Program-made: the position numbers and the translations under genes
In this document: one piece after another, positions 21,826 through 30,782 of the stretch
Position numbering within the stretch: the first letter of the stretch is position 1
How the letters are laid out: each line of letters begins with the position of its first letter
Assembly (NCBI GenBank): GCA_045546275.1
Contig: JAZQCM010000032.1
Coordinates: forward strand, 1-58,765
Reading direction: 5' to 3'
DNA: 58,765 nucleotides
Origin: RGIG1927 sp045546275
GTDB taxonomy: Bacteria; Bacillota; Clostridia; UMGS1883
The notes under the pieces: generated by a model
Database searches by the model: none
What the model was told of the DNA's origin: nothing
What the model saw: the letters and a program-made list of their open reading frames with translations, nothing else

Positions 21826-23091
21826 ATGGAAACTTTACGTATTAATGGTGGAACTCCCCTATATGGCGAAATAACAACAGGCGGTGCAAAGAACGCTGCA
21901 GTAGCGATTATTCCTGCCGCTTTACTTATTGACGGCAAGTGCCGTATTGAACACGTGCCCGACATCCGTGACGTTAATCTTATATTGGAAATGCTTACCT
22001 ATCTTGGTGCAAAGGTTACAAAAATTAACCCCAACACCGTTGAGATTGATTCGTCAAGTGTTTCCACCTTTAAAGCGCCTTATGACCTTGCAAGCAGAAT
22101 GCGCGCATCCTATTATCTTTTAGGTGCACTTTTGGGCAGGTTCGGAAAAGCAGAGGTTGCTCTTCCCGGTGGATGTAACTTTGGTCAGCGCCCCATTGAT
22201 TTGCACGAAAAAGGTTTCAGGGCAATGGGTGCGGAGGTTGAGGTTGTGCGTGGTCAGGTAACTGCCACAGCTGAGCATCTTAAGGGTGCAAACGTGTATC
22301 TTGACACGGTAAGTGTTGGTGCAACAATGAATATTATTTTAGCTGCAACCTTGGCCGACGGTAAAACAGTTATTGAAAATGCCGCAAAGGAGCCTCACAT
22401 TGTTGACCTTGCAAACTTTTTGAATGCAATGGGTGCCGACATCCGTGGTGCAGGTACTGATGTTATCCGTATTACAGGTGTTGACCGACTTACAGGTGGC
22501 AACTATACAATTATTCCCGACCAGATTGAGGCAGGCACATTTATGATTATGGCAGCTGCTGCAGGTGGCGATGTGCTTGTTAAAAACGTTATCCCCAAGC
22601 ATATGGAATCTCTTGTTTCAAAGCTTGAGGAAATGGGCGTTGAAATTACAGAATTCGACGATGCTATCCGTGTTCGTCGTGACGGTGCATTAAAGCCCTG
22701 CAAGGTAAAAACCATGCCTTATCCCGGGTTCCCCACAGACCTTCAGCCTCAGATTGTTGCATTGCTGTCATTGGCACAGGGCTCAAGCAAGGTTACTGAA
22801 GACGTTTGGGACAACCGTTTCCAATACGTTGGTGAGCTGAAGCGTTTGGGTGCTGATATTTCAATTTCAGGACAGACCGCTATTATCGAAGGCGTTGAAA
22901 AGCTTTATGGTGCTCCCGTAAAGGCTACCGACTTAAGAGCAGGTGCAGCACTTATTATTGCAGGTTTAGCAGCTGACGGCGTGACAGTAATTAACGAGCC
23001 CGTTCACATTGACCGTGGCTATGAATGTATTGAACAGCGTCTTGGTGCAATCGGTGCTAAGATAGAAAGAGTGTACGTGTCAAATGGTTGA
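21826..23091 (+). CDS. murA: UDP-N-acetylglucosamine 1-carboxyvinyltransferase
   Basis: 421 residues, the standard length. It transfers enolpyruvate from PEP to UDP-GlcNAc, the first committed step of peptidoglycan synthesis, in the cytosol. Conserved elements: GGAKNAAVAIIPA (about residue 19), the catalytic Cys in LPGGCNFGQRPID (about 116), so it is of the fosfomycin-sensitive kind, plus DQIEAGTFM and YPGFPTDLQPQ. The RBS (AAAGTGGTG) is weak. The last 8 bp overlap the next gene. Many Firmicutes have two MurA copies; this could be either. Confidence 0.96.
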   Translation: METLRINGGTPLYGEITTGGAKNAAVAIIPAALLIDGKCRIEHVPDIRDVNLILEMLTYLGAKVTKINPNTVEIDSSSVSTFKAPYDLASRMRASYYLLGALLGRFGKAEVALPGGCNFGQRPIDLHEKGFRAMGAEVEVVRGQVTATAEHLKGANVYLDTVSVGATMNIILAATLADGKTVIENAAKEPHIVDLANFLNAMGADIRGAGTDVIRITGVDRLTGGNYTIIPDQIEAGTFMIMAAAAGGDVLVKNVIPKHMESLVSKLEEMGVEITEFDDAIRVRRDGALKPCKVKTMPYPGFPTDLQPQIVALLSLAQGSSKVTEDVWDNRFQYVGELKRLGADISISGQTAIIEGVEKLYGAPVKATDLRAGAALIIAGLAADGVTVINEPVHIDRGYECIEQRLGAIGAKIERVYVSNG

Positions 23092-23875
23092 GCTTTGCAG
23101 TCTTTTTTCAGGCAGCAGCGGTAACGCCACCTTTGTGAAAGCAGGCAACACCAACATTTTGGTTGACTGCGGTGACAGCGGCGTTTACGTTGAAAATGCC
23201 TTAAAATCAATTAATGTTTCTCCCGATAAAATCGATTGTATTTTTATCACTCATGAGCATATAGACCACATTAAAGGCGCAGGAATATTAAGCCGAAGGT
23301 ACAATATTCCCATATATGCTACATACGGCACCTGGCAGAAGATGATTGCAAGGATAGGCAAAATCAGCTTTGACAATATCCGCTATATTCAAGGGGGTAT
23401 TCCCTTTGGCGCATTTGATGCCACAGTTACACCCTTTACAACCCCTCATGACAGCAATGAAAGTGTTGGCTTTACAATTGAGCACAACGGCAAAAAGGTT
23501 TCCATTGCAACTGATATAGGTGTGATGAATAAAACTGTGTACGAAAACATTAAGCACAGCGATATTGTGCTGCTTGAGTCTAATCACGATGTTGACATGC
23601 TGTTAAATGGTCCTTATTCCTACGATTTAAAAATGCGCATAAGAAGCAATGTGGGGCATTTGAGCAATGAGGACTGTGCACTTACTGCTTCGCATCTTTT
23701 GCAGGAGGGCACAAAGCACATTATTTTAGCTCATTTAAGTCAGGACAACAACACTGCCGAAAAAGCCTATGGGGTAACAGAAGGCATGCTCCTTTCTCAG
23801 GGCGCAAAAATCGGCAGCGATGTAACACTGGAGGTTGCAGGAAGATACGCACCCTCAAAAATGTACAGGGAGTAA
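23084..23875 (+). CDS. walJ: Metallo-beta-lactamase-fold hydrolase, WalJ/YycJ type
   Basis: 263 residues. The MBL metal motif is HEHIDH (about residue 57), with LFSGSSGNATF at the N-terminus, DIG around residue 147 and a late His in HLSQDNN. The SGSSGN start and the overall length are those of WalJ/YycJ, a DNase-like hydrolase implicated in coordinating division with replication or in DNA repair. In many Firmicutes walJ lies just upstream of rlmH, as here (4-bp gap). It is translationally coupled to murA by an 8-bp overlap. Confidence 0.92.
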   Translation: MVELCSLFSGSSGNATFVKAGNTNILVDCGDSGVYVENALKSINVSPDKIDCIFITHEHIDHIKGAGILSRRYNIPIYATYGTWQKMIARIGKISFDNIRYIQGGIPFGAFDATVTPFTTPHDSNESVGFTIEHNGKKVSIATDIGVMNKTVYENIKHSDIVLLESNHDVDMLLNGPYSYDLKMRIRSNVGHLSNEDCALTASHLLQEGTKHIILAHLSQDNNTAEKAYGVTEGMLLSQGAKIGSDVTLEVAGRYAPSKMYRE

Positions 23876-23879
23876 AATT

Positions 23880-24359
23880 ATGCCCGATATTACAGTTATT
23901 TCCGTGGGTAAAATTAAAGAAAAGTTTATTAAAGACGCTTTGGGTGAATATGAAAAGCGTCTTTCTCGTTTTTGCAAATTCAAATCAATTGAACTGCCCG
24001 ACCGCCCTATTCCCGACAATGCTTCCGAAGCTGAGGAAAAAGCGGTGCTTTCAAAGGAAGGCGCCGATATTTTGTCAAAGCTTAACAAAGGCGACTTTGT
24101 GATTGCCATGTGCATTGAGGGCAAAACAGTTTCAAGTGTGGACTTTGCAAAAAAAATGAGCGATGCTTTTATGCAGTATTCTTCAATTGTTTTTATTATT
24201 GGCGGTAGCTTAGGTCTTGACGACGCCGTTAAACAAAGAAGTAATTTTAAAATGAGCATGTCCCCCATGACCTTCCCTCACAACCTTGCCCGACTTATGC
24301 TTACCGAGCAGGTTTACCGTGCATTTAAAATAAATGCAAACGAAAGCTATCATAAATAA
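23880..24359 (+). CDS. rlmH: 23S rRNA (pseudouridine1915-N3)-methyltransferase
   Basis: 159 residues, the usual size. A SPOUT methyltransferase acting on assembled ribosomes. The knot motifs FIIGGSLGLDDAVKQRSNFKMSMSPMTFPH (split in the family as GGSxGL and SxMTFPH) and the terminal NESYHK are complete. The start at 23880 has AGGGAG upstream and falls 4 bp after the walJ stop; earlier in-frame starts lie inside walJ. Last gene of its operon. Confidence 0.96.
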   Translation: MPDITVISVGKIKEKFIKDALGEYEKRLSRFCKFKSIELPDRPIPDNASEAEEKAVLSKEGADILSKLNKGDFVIAMCIEGKTVSSVDFAKKMSDAFMQYSSIVFIIGGSLGLDDAVKQRSNFKMSMSPMTFPHNLARLMLTEQVYRAFKINANESYHK

Positions 24360-24361
24360 CC

Positions 24362-24394
24362 AAAAAGCTGAACGGAAATCCGTTCAGCTTTTTT
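24362..24394. terminator. Bidirectional terminator shared by rlmH and the his operon
   Basis: AAAAAGCTGAACGG/CCGTTCAGCTTTTT with loop AAAT. It touches the hisJ stop codon on the opposite strand. Confidence 0.88.
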
Positions 24395-25109
24395 AGTTCA
24401 AACCATCCACACTGTGGCTGTCGCTGTTTTTAATTATTTTGCCGCCCTTTTCTTCAATATAGGCAAGTATTTTTTTTGAAGGATAGGGGGTTGTTCTGTA
24501 TCCACGGGAAATTGCTCCTGTGTTAATTTCAAAAACCTTTCCTGTTTTTAAAAGCTTGTCTGCCGCTTTTTTCCATGCAGCAATGTATCTTTCATTGTTT
24601 TCGTCAAAAAGGCGACTGTTTTCGTTGAACTTTGTTATAAGGTCAAAATGCCCTATAATATCCGCCTTGGTTTTTTCAACAACGTTACCAACTACTTCGT
24701 AATAATCCTCACAAAAGGCGTAGTAGTCACCGTTGTAATAAGTTTTTACAATATCAATAAATATTTCTTCGCTTTCGTCCACAGGAAGATACTTGTCATT
24801 CTTTTTAACATAGTGAACAGAGCCGATTACATAGGAAAAACCTTCTGTGGGTTCCTTTGAATAATAATCCTGCTCAATACCGCACAAAATTTCAATTTTG
24901 TCCTTATACTTTTCCTTTAGGCGGTTTATTTCGCCTTTATATTCATCATACCTTTCCTTTCTAAGGCAATAGCTTTCGTCAAAAAAGGTGTAGGAATGTG
25001 CGGAAAAGCCCAAAAGCGTCATGCCCTTTTCAATGGCTTTTAAAACCATTTCCTCGGGGGTGTTTTTTCCGTCACAAAAGGTTGTGTGCACATGGTAGTC
25101 ATTAATCAT
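24393..25109 (-). CDS. hisJ: PHP-type histidinol-phosphatase, C-terminally short
   Basis: 238 residues. It dephosphorylates histidinol phosphate, the step missing from the monofunctional HisB of this operon. PHP metal motifs: DYHVHTTFCDG (residues 4-14), FSAHSY, CGIEQDY, GSVHYV, IIGHFDL and the last site NSDSHS. Family members continue about 30 residues beyond the final DxH motif, whereas this one stops six residues after it, at the shared terminator. All metal ligands are retained, so it is probably active. It overlaps hisIE by 4 bp (ATGA) and is the last gene of the operon. Confidence 0.9.
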   Translation of the reverse strand: MINDYHVHTTFCDGKNTPEEMVLKAIEKGMTLLGFSAHSYTFFDESYCLRKERYDEYKGEINRLKEKYKDKIEILCGIEQDYYSKEPTEGFSYVIGSVHYVKKNDKYLPVDESEEIFIDIVKTYYNGDYYAFCEDYYEVVGNVVEKTKADIIGHFDLITKFNENSRLFDENNERYIAAWKKAADKLLKTGKVFEINTGAISRGYRTTPYPSKKILAYIEEKGGKIIKNSDSHSVDGLN

Positions 25110-25753
25110 ACCATTTTCTCCTGCTTAACCTTTTTGTCAATCACATGGCGGGAAGAAAGCTCCTTATGGATATCTTCAAGGGAAATACCCATTTCAATCA
25201 TTAAAACCATAACATGGTAGCACAAATCGGCAATTTCGTACACGGTTTCCTTTTTGTCGTTGCTTTTTGCACCGATAATAACCTCGGTACATTCCTCGCC
25301 AACCTTTTTTAAGATTTTATCAAGGCCCTTTTCAAAAAGGTATGTTGTGTAGCTGCCTTCCTTTTTGTCAATCTTTCTGCCTTCAATAAGCTTCATGAGC
25401 CCTTCGTAGGAAAATTCGTGAAGTGATTCGCTTTCCCACAATTCCTTTGTAAAGCAGCTGTCTGTTCCCGTGTGGCAGGCAGGGCCGTCCTTTTCAACCA
25501 TAACAACCAATGCATCGTTGTCGCAATCGGCAGTGATTGAAACAATGTGCTGGTAGTTTCCGCTTGTTTCGCCCTTCAACCACAGTTCCTGCCTTGAACG
25601 GCTGTAAAAGCAGGTAAGACCCTTTTTCATGGAAATTTCCAGGCTTTCACGGTTCATGTAGGCTAAAGTAAGCACCTTTTTTGAAACAGCGTCCACAACT
25701 ATTGCAGGGATTAACCCTTTTTCGTCAAATTTAAGTTCATCAATATTTAACAT
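25106..25753 (-). CDS. hisIE: Bifunctional phosphoribosyl-AMP cyclohydrolase / phosphoribosyl-ATP pyrophosphatase
   Basis: 215 residues, fused HisI (1-110) and HisE (about 120-205). HisI zinc and metal ligands are visible in CFYSRSRQELWLKGETSGN, CDNDALVV and CHTGTDSCF; HisE has GEECTEVIIGAKS and DLCYHVMVLM. Steps 2 and 3 of histidine synthesis. The ATG at 25753 is preferred to 25759 because GAGG then lies 7 bp upstream. The gap to hisF is 13 bp. Confidence 0.95.
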   Translation of the reverse strand: MLNIDELKFDEKGLIPAIVVDAVSKKVLTLAYMNRESLEISMKKGLTCFYSRSRQELWLKGETSGNYQHIVSITADCDNDALVVMVEKDGPACHTGTDSCFTKELWESESLHEFSYEGLMKLIEGRKIDKKEGSYTTYLFEKGLDKILKKVGEECTEVIIGAKSNDKKETVYEIADLCYHVMVLMIEMGISLEDIHKELSSRHVIDKKVKQEKMV

Positions 25754-25766
25754 AACCATACCTCGT

Positions 25767-26525
25767 TTATATTCTCATCTGAATACCTTTATTTTTAAGG
25801 AATGTTTTTAATTCCTTTATATCCACCTCACCAAAGTGGAAAATTGATGCCGCAAGACCTGCATCCACCTTGGGAAGGGTTTTAAACAAAACCTCAAAGT
25901 CTTCCATTTTGCCTGCACCGCCCGATGCAATGACAGGCACATTTACAGCATTGCACACCTTATCTAACATTTCAAGGTCAAAGCCCTCCTTAACGCCGTC
26001 GGTGTCGATGGAGTTTAACACAACCTCGCCTGCACCGTTACCAACACAGCGTTTTATCCATTCAATGGCTTCCATGCCTGTGTTTTCACGTCCGCCTTTA
26101 CTAAACACTCTGAAAACACCGTCAACTCTTTTAACGTCGGCACTTATTACCACACATTGGTCACCGTAGAGCTTTGCCGCTTTTTCAATAAGGTCGGGGT
26201 TTTTAATTGCACCTGAATTTACACTTACCTTGTCGGCACCGCATTTTAAAACACGGTCAAAGTCTTCAACAGTGTTAATACCGCCGCCTACAGTTAAGGG
26301 AATGAAAATGGTTTTTGCCACCTCGCAAAGTATGTCGGTGAAAAGGCTTCGGTCCTCGTAGGAGGCAGTAATGTCATAAAACACAAGCTCGTCTGCACCG
26401 TTGTCGCTGTAATACTTTGCAAGAGTAACAGGGTTTGACACGTCATTCAACCCTTCAAAATTTACACCCTTTACAACCCTGCCTGCTCTTACGTCAAGAC
26501 AAGGGATAATTCTTTTTGTAATCAT
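25767..26525 (-). CDS. hisF: Imidazole glycerol phosphate synthase cyclase subunit
   Basis: 252 residues, (beta/alpha)8 barrel. It uses ammonia from HisH to make IGP and AICAR. The general acid/base aspartates are in IPCLDVRAGRVVKG (about residue 11) and VISADVKRVDG (about 130); the phosphate loops GGGINTVEDF and ASGGAGKMEDF are intact. The start overlaps the hisA stop by 4 bp, giving coupled translation. Confidence 0.97.
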   Translation of the reverse strand: MITKRIIPCLDVRAGRVVKGVNFEGLNDVSNPVTLAKYYSDNGADELVFYDITASYEDRSLFTDILCEVAKTIFIPLTVGGGINTVEDFDRVLKCGADKVSVNSGAIKNPDLIEKAAKLYGDQCVVISADVKRVDGVFRVFSKGGRENTGMEAIEWIKRCVGNGAGEVVLNSIDTDGVKEGFDLEMLDKVCNAVNVPVIASGGAGKMEDFEVLFKTLPKVDAGLAASIFHFGEVDIKELKTFLKNKGIQMRI

Positions 26526-27235
26526 TTTGCCACCTCGATTGCTTCTTTAAGGTCAATTGCACCCAAGTAGTATGCTTTGCCAATGATTGCGCCGTATATG
26601 TTAAGTGCACGGAGCTTTTTAACATCCTCAATGTCACTCACACCGCCTGATGCAGTGATTGAAACATTGAGCTTTTCGGAAAGCATTTTGTAAAGAGCGT
26701 GGTTAGTGCCCTGCATTGCGCCATCCTTTGAAATGTCGGTGCATATAATGCAGGGAACTCCCATTTTTTCCATTTTTTCGCAAAAATCCATAAAGCTGTA
26801 GTCAGATTTTTCCTTCCAGCCCTTAATTGCAACAAATCCGTCCTTAATGTCAACACCAACGGCAATTTTGTCGCCGTATGTTTTAAGGGCATTTTTTAAA
26901 AATTCCTCGTCGGTTACTGCAGCTGTGCCTAAAATAACACGGTTTACACCAATGTTAATATACTTTTCAATAACCTCCATGCTCCTTATTCCGCCGCCTA
27001 TTTCGCAAAAAAGGTTACACTCTTTAACAATTTTTTCAATCACGTCAATGTTAGGTGTTGTGCCGTCCTTTGCACCCTCAAGGTCAACAAGGTGAATTGC
27101 AGTTGCACCCTTTTTTTCAAAATCCTTTGCAATTTCAACAGGATTTTCGCTATACACGGTCATGTTTTCATAGTCGCCCTTTAAAAGGCGCACCGCTTTT
27201 TTGTCGTATAAATCTATTGCCGGAAATATTATCAC
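26522..27235 (-). CDS. hisA: ProFAR isomerase
   Basis: 237 residues, the barrel relative of HisF. It isomerises ProFAR to PRFAR by an Amadori rearrangement. Motifs: FPAIDLYDKKAVRLLKGDY with the catalytic Asp at residue 7, EIGGGIRSMEVIE, CTDISKDGAMQG with the second Asp, and ASGGVSDIEDV. Gap of 4 bp to hisH. Confidence 0.97.
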   Translation of the reverse strand: MIIFPAIDLYDKKAVRLLKGDYENMTVYSENPVEIAKDFEKKGATAIHLVDLEGAKDGTTPNIDVIEKIVKECNLFCEIGGGIRSMEVIEKYINIGVNRVILGTAAVTDEEFLKNALKTYGDKIAVGVDIKDGFVAIKGWKEKSDYSFMDFCEKMEKMGVPCIICTDISKDGAMQGTNHALYKMLSEKLNVSITASGGVSDIEDVKKLRALNIYGAIIGKAYYLGAIDLKEAIEVAK

Positions 27236-27239
27236 CTTT

Positions 27240-27851
27240 TTACTCTCCTTCCGAGAATGCCTTTAATATTTTAAGTCCCACTTCGCCACTTTTTTCGGGA
27301 TGGAACTGACAGCCAAACACGTTGCCCTCTTCAACAGAAGCTGTTAAATCACTGCCGTATTCGCTGGTTGCGGTTACTGCATTGCATGAGGCACCATGGT
27401 AGGAATGAACAAAATACACATAGTCGCCGTCTTCAATATATTTAAAAATTTTACTTTTTTCGCCCTTGAATTTAAGTGCATTCCAGCCAATGTGAGGGAT
27501 TTTGTACCCTGAGGGTATAACCTCTTCTATTGCACGGATTTCGCCCTTTATAAGCCCTAAGCCTTCGTGCTCACCGTATTCAAAGCTTTTTTCGAACAAA
27601 AGCTGCATGCCAAGGCAAATACCCATTACCCACTTGCCTTTTTTTGCCTGATCAATCACAACCTGACCAAGACCTGTTTCTTTAAGCTTTTTTGCCGCAT
27701 CGGAAAAAGCACCAACCCCGGGAAGAATTATTTTATCGGCTTTTTCGATAACCTCTTTGTCGCCTGTTACAACAACCTCTTGTCCGATTGCGTTAAAGGA
27801 GCTTTTAAGTGAAAACAAATTTCCCACGCCGTAGTCAACAATTGCAATCAT
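27240..27851 (-). CDS. hisH: Imidazole glycerol phosphate synthase glutaminase subunit
   Basis: 203 residues, class I glutamine amidotransferase. The nucleophile is in MGICLGMQLLFE (about residue 78) and the His-Glu dyad in GCQFHPEKSG (about 183); the oxyanion region is PGVGAF. It supplies ammonia to HisF. It overlaps hisB by 1 bp. Confidence 0.97.
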   Translation of the reverse strand: MIAIVDYGVGNLFSLKSSFNAIGQEVVVTGDKEVIEKADKIILPGVGAFSDAAKKLKETGLGQVVIDQAKKGKWVMGICLGMQLLFEKSFEYGEHEGLGLIKGEIRAIEEVIPSGYKIPHIGWNALKFKGEKSKIFKYIEDGDYVYFVHSYHGASCNAVTATSEYGSDLTASVEEGNVFGCQFHPEKSGEVGLKILKAFSEGE

Positions 27852-28438
27852 TATAACACTCCCTTTGTGGAAGGCACTTCGTTTTCAAAGCCCTTTTCAA
27901 TTTTTACTGCATCCTTAAGGCTTCTGGCAACACATTTGAAAATACCTTCAATAATGTGGTGGGAATTTGTGCCCTCAAACATTTTAATGTGAAGGTTGCA
28001 CTTTGCCTCTCTTGTAAAGCCCATGAAAAATTCCTCCACAAGCTCGGTGTCAAAATCGCCCACCTTTTCTGTGGGGATTTTCACGTCGTAGCCAAGGTAG
28101 CATCTGCCCGAAAGGTCAACTGCAGAAAGAATAAGCGCTTCGTCCATGGGAAGTATCATGTTGCCGTAACGCACAATGCCCTTTTTGTCGGAAAGTGCTT
28201 TGTCAAACGCCTGACCTAAAGCAATGCCAATGTCTTCAACACTGTGGTGGTAGTCAACGTGTGTGTCACCCACACATTCAAGTGTTAAATCAAACCTTCC
28301 GTGCTTTGCAAAAAGAGTGAGCATGTGGTCCATAAAGCCACAGCCACTTTTAACATTGCTTTCACCCTTGCCGTCAAGGTTTAATATTAATTCAATTTTT
28401 GTTTCACCTGTTTGTCTTTTAATTTCAATCTGTCTCAT
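27851..28438 (-). CDS. hisB: Imidazoleglycerol-phosphate dehydratase (monofunctional)
   Basis: 195 residues, the normal size of the single-domain enzyme; no HAD phosphatase domain is attached, in line with the separate hisJ. Manganese ligands lie in GFMDHMLTLFAKHG, DYHHSVEDIGIALG and SHHIIEGIFK. It dehydrates IGP to imidazole-acetol phosphate. Gap of 2 bp to hisC. Confidence 0.97.
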   Translation of the reverse strand: MRQIEIKRQTGETKIELILNLDGKGESNVKSGCGFMDHMLTLFAKHGRFDLTLECVGDTHVDYHHSVEDIGIALGQAFDKALSDKKGIVRYGNMILPMDEALILSAVDLSGRCYLGYDVKIPTEKVGDFDTELVEEFFMGFTREAKCNLHIKMFEGTNSHHIIEGIFKCVARSLKDAVKIEKGFENEVPSTKGVL

Positions 28439-28440
28439 TT

Positions 28441-29499
28441 TTAATCCTCCAGTATGGATTTCACTGCAACAATAAGGCTTTCCATTTCCGCCTTTGAACC
28501 GATTGTTATACGGTTGTAGTTTTTTATTTTGTCACTTGTAAAGTGGCGCACAAGAATGCCCTTTTCACGAAGCTTTTTGTAAAGTGCTTCGCCGTCAATT
28601 TCGTTGTGCTTTGCAAAAATAAAGTTTGTAGTGGAATTTGTCATTTCAAAGCCAAGCTTTTTTAATTCAGCCATTGTGTATTCACGGTTTTCAATAATTT
28701 TCCTGCAGTTTTCTTTTGTGTACTCCTCGTCCTCTAAACAACCTAACCCTGCCGCCATGGTCATGCGGTTAATGTTGTAGGGGTTTGTGGAGTATTTTAT
28801 TGTGTTAAGGTCAGTTATTATTTCCTTGGATGCCACACCAAAGCCAAGCCTTGCTCCTGCCATGGAGCGTGACTTTGAAAAGGTTTGTGTTACAAGAAGA
28901 TTTTCGTATTTATCAATCAGCTTTATTGCGCTTTCGTTACCAAAATCAACATACGCTTCGTCAATTACAACAATGTTGTCCTTATTGTGCTTAAGTATTT
29001 CTTCAATCTGGTCAAGGGTTAACGCAATGCCTGTGGGGGCATTGGGGTTTGCAATAAAAATGGTGCCATTTTTGTCAAAGTAGTCGGTAATGTCAATTGT
29101 AAAATCCTCTTTTAAGGGGATTTTTTCAAAGGGCACATTGTTAATTTTTGCAAAAACCTCGTAAAAGCCGTAGGAAATATCGGGAAAAATTGCCTTTGTG
29201 TTTTTGTCGCAATATGCCATAAAGGCAAAGTTAAGTATTTCGTCCGACCCGTTTGTTAAAAGTAAGTTCTCGTATTTAACGGACAAAATTTCCGCAAGCT
29301 TTTCTGTGAGCTGACGGCATTCGGGGTCGGGGTAAAGGTTAAGCATTTTTACCGCCTTTTCGCCGTAGGCAATTGCCTTGTCAGAAGGCGGAAAGGGACT
29401 TTCGTTGGTGTTGAGCTTAATGTACTTCATGTCCTTTGGTTGTTCACCTGGGGTGTAGGGCACAAGCTCTTTATATTTTTGTGAAAAAAATCTACTCAA
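28441..29499 (-). CDS. hisC: Histidinol-phosphate aminotransferase
   Basis: 352 residues, fold type I PLP aminotransferase. LNTNESPFPPS near the start, ANPNAPTG, DEAYVDFG and the PLP lysine in TFSKSRSMAGARLGF (about residue 210) are conserved. Transfers the amino group from glutamate. Gap of 6 bp to hisD. Confidence 0.96.
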   Translation of the reverse strand: MSRFFSQKYKELVPYTPGEQPKDMKYIKLNTNESPFPPSDKAIAYGEKAVKMLNLYPDPECRQLTEKLAEILSVKYENLLLTNGSDEILNFAFMAYCDKNTKAIFPDISYGFYEVFAKINNVPFEKIPLKEDFTIDITDYFDKNGTIFIANPNAPTGIALTLDQIEEILKHNKDNIVVIDEAYVDFGNESAIKLIDKYENLLVTQTFSKSRSMAGARLGFGVASKEIITDLNTIKYSTNPYNINRMTMAAGLGCLEDEEYTKENCRKIIENREYTMAELKKLGFEMTNSTTNFIFAKHNEIDGEALYKKLREKGILVRHFTSDKIKNYNRITIGSKAEMESLIVAVKSILED

Positions 29500-29505
29500 T
29501 TATAA

Positions 29506-30780
29506 TCAGTCCTCCAAGCGGATAACCGCACTTTTTGCATGGGCGGTAAGTCCTTCCTTTGTTGCAAAATATTCTACATCTCTTGCTACCTTACCCAAAG
29601 CTTCCTTTGTGTAGTAGGTGTACTGCATTTTCTTTACAAAATCGTCTACCGACAAGGGGCTTGAAAACTTTGCTGTGCCGCTTGTGGGAAGGGTGTGGTT
29701 TGCACCTGCGTAGTAGTCGCCCAAGGCTTCGGGGCAGTACTTGCCCATGAACACACTGCCTGCATGACGGATTGAATCAAGATAGTCAAAGGGGTTGTCC
29801 ACGCAAAGCTCCAGATGCTCGGGAGCAAGCTCGTTTGAAATGTCAATTACAACGTCAAGGTTATCGGCAACAATAATTTTGCCGTTGTTGTCAATGGATT
29901 CACGTGCAATTTCATTTCTTTCAAGCTTTGGAAGCTGTTCTTCGATTGCGCTTTGCACCTTTGTTGCAAGCTCAATACTATCGGTTACTAAAACAGCACT
30001 TGCCATTTTATCGTGCACTGCCTGACTGAGCAGGTCTGCCGCAACGTGCTTGGGGTTTGCAGTTTTGTCAGCCACAACAAGGATTTCGCTGGGACCTGCA
30101 ATCATATCAATAGACACAACGCCGAAAACCTGTTTTTTTGCTTCGGCAACAAAGGCGTTACCGGGGCCCACAATTTTGTCAACCTTGGGGATTGACTCAG
30201 TACCGTAGGCAAGGGCTGCAATAGCCTGAGCCCCGCCTGTTTTGAAAATTTTTGTAACGCCTGCAATTTTAGCTGCCGCTAAAATTACGGGGTTCACCTT
30301 GCCGTTTTGGTTGGGAGGTGTTACCATAACAATTTCCTTTACCCCTGCAATAGATGCGGGAATAGCATCCATTAAAACTGTTGAGGGGTATGCCGCAGTG
30401 CCTCCGGGCACGTAAAGACCGGCTTTGTCAACGGGGATTACCTTCTGACCTGTAACAATGCCCTTTTCGTCGTTAATAATAAAGCTTTGCCTTACCTGCT
30501 TTTCGTGGAATTTTCTGATGTTACAACTTGCTTTTTTAAGTATTTCAATAAACTTGTCGTCAACTAACTTCATTGCCTCTTCAATTTCTTCTTCTGTTAC
30601 TAAAAGAGAGGTTAAATCAGCCTTGTCAAACTTTTTGCAATATTCCAAAACTGCCTTGTCGCCGTTTTGGCGAACGTTAGCAATGATTTCGGAAACAACC
30701 TGTTCCACATTAACCTTATTTTCGCTTCTTGCAAAAATTTCATCCTTGTTAACGGACGAATATTCTAAAATTTTAATCAT
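29506..30780 (-). CDS. hisD: Histidinol dehydrogenase
   Basis: 424 residues, standard length. Oxidises histidinol to histidine in two NAD-dependent steps, zinc dependent. Motifs: VPGGTAAYPSTVLMDAIPA, GAQAIAALAYGTESIP, VGPGNAFVAEAKKQVFG, AGPSEILVVAD and ELAPEHLEL. The ATG at 30780 follows GGAGG; the upstream in-frame TTG overlaps that RBS. It starts 2 bp after hisZG ends. Confidence 0.97.
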   Translation of the reverse strand: MIKILEYSSVNKDEIFARSENKVNVEQVVSEIIANVRQNGDKAVLEYCKKFDKADLTSLLVTEEEIEEAMKLVDDKFIEILKKASCNIRKFHEKQVRQSFIINDEKGIVTGQKVIPVDKAGLYVPGGTAAYPSTVLMDAIPASIAGVKEIVMVTPPNQNGKVNPVILAAAKIAGVTKIFKTGGAQAIAALAYGTESIPKVDKIVGPGNAFVAEAKKQVFGVVSIDMIAGPSEILVVADKTANPKHVAADLLSQAVHDKMASAVLVTDSIELATKVQSAIEEQLPKLERNEIARESIDNNGKIIVADNLDVVIDISNELAPEHLELCVDNPFDYLDSIRHAGSVFMGKYCPEALGDYYAGANHTLPTSGTAKFSSPLSVDDFVKKMQYTYYTKEALGKVARDVEYFATKEGLTAHAKSAVIRLED

Positions 30781-30782
30781 GG

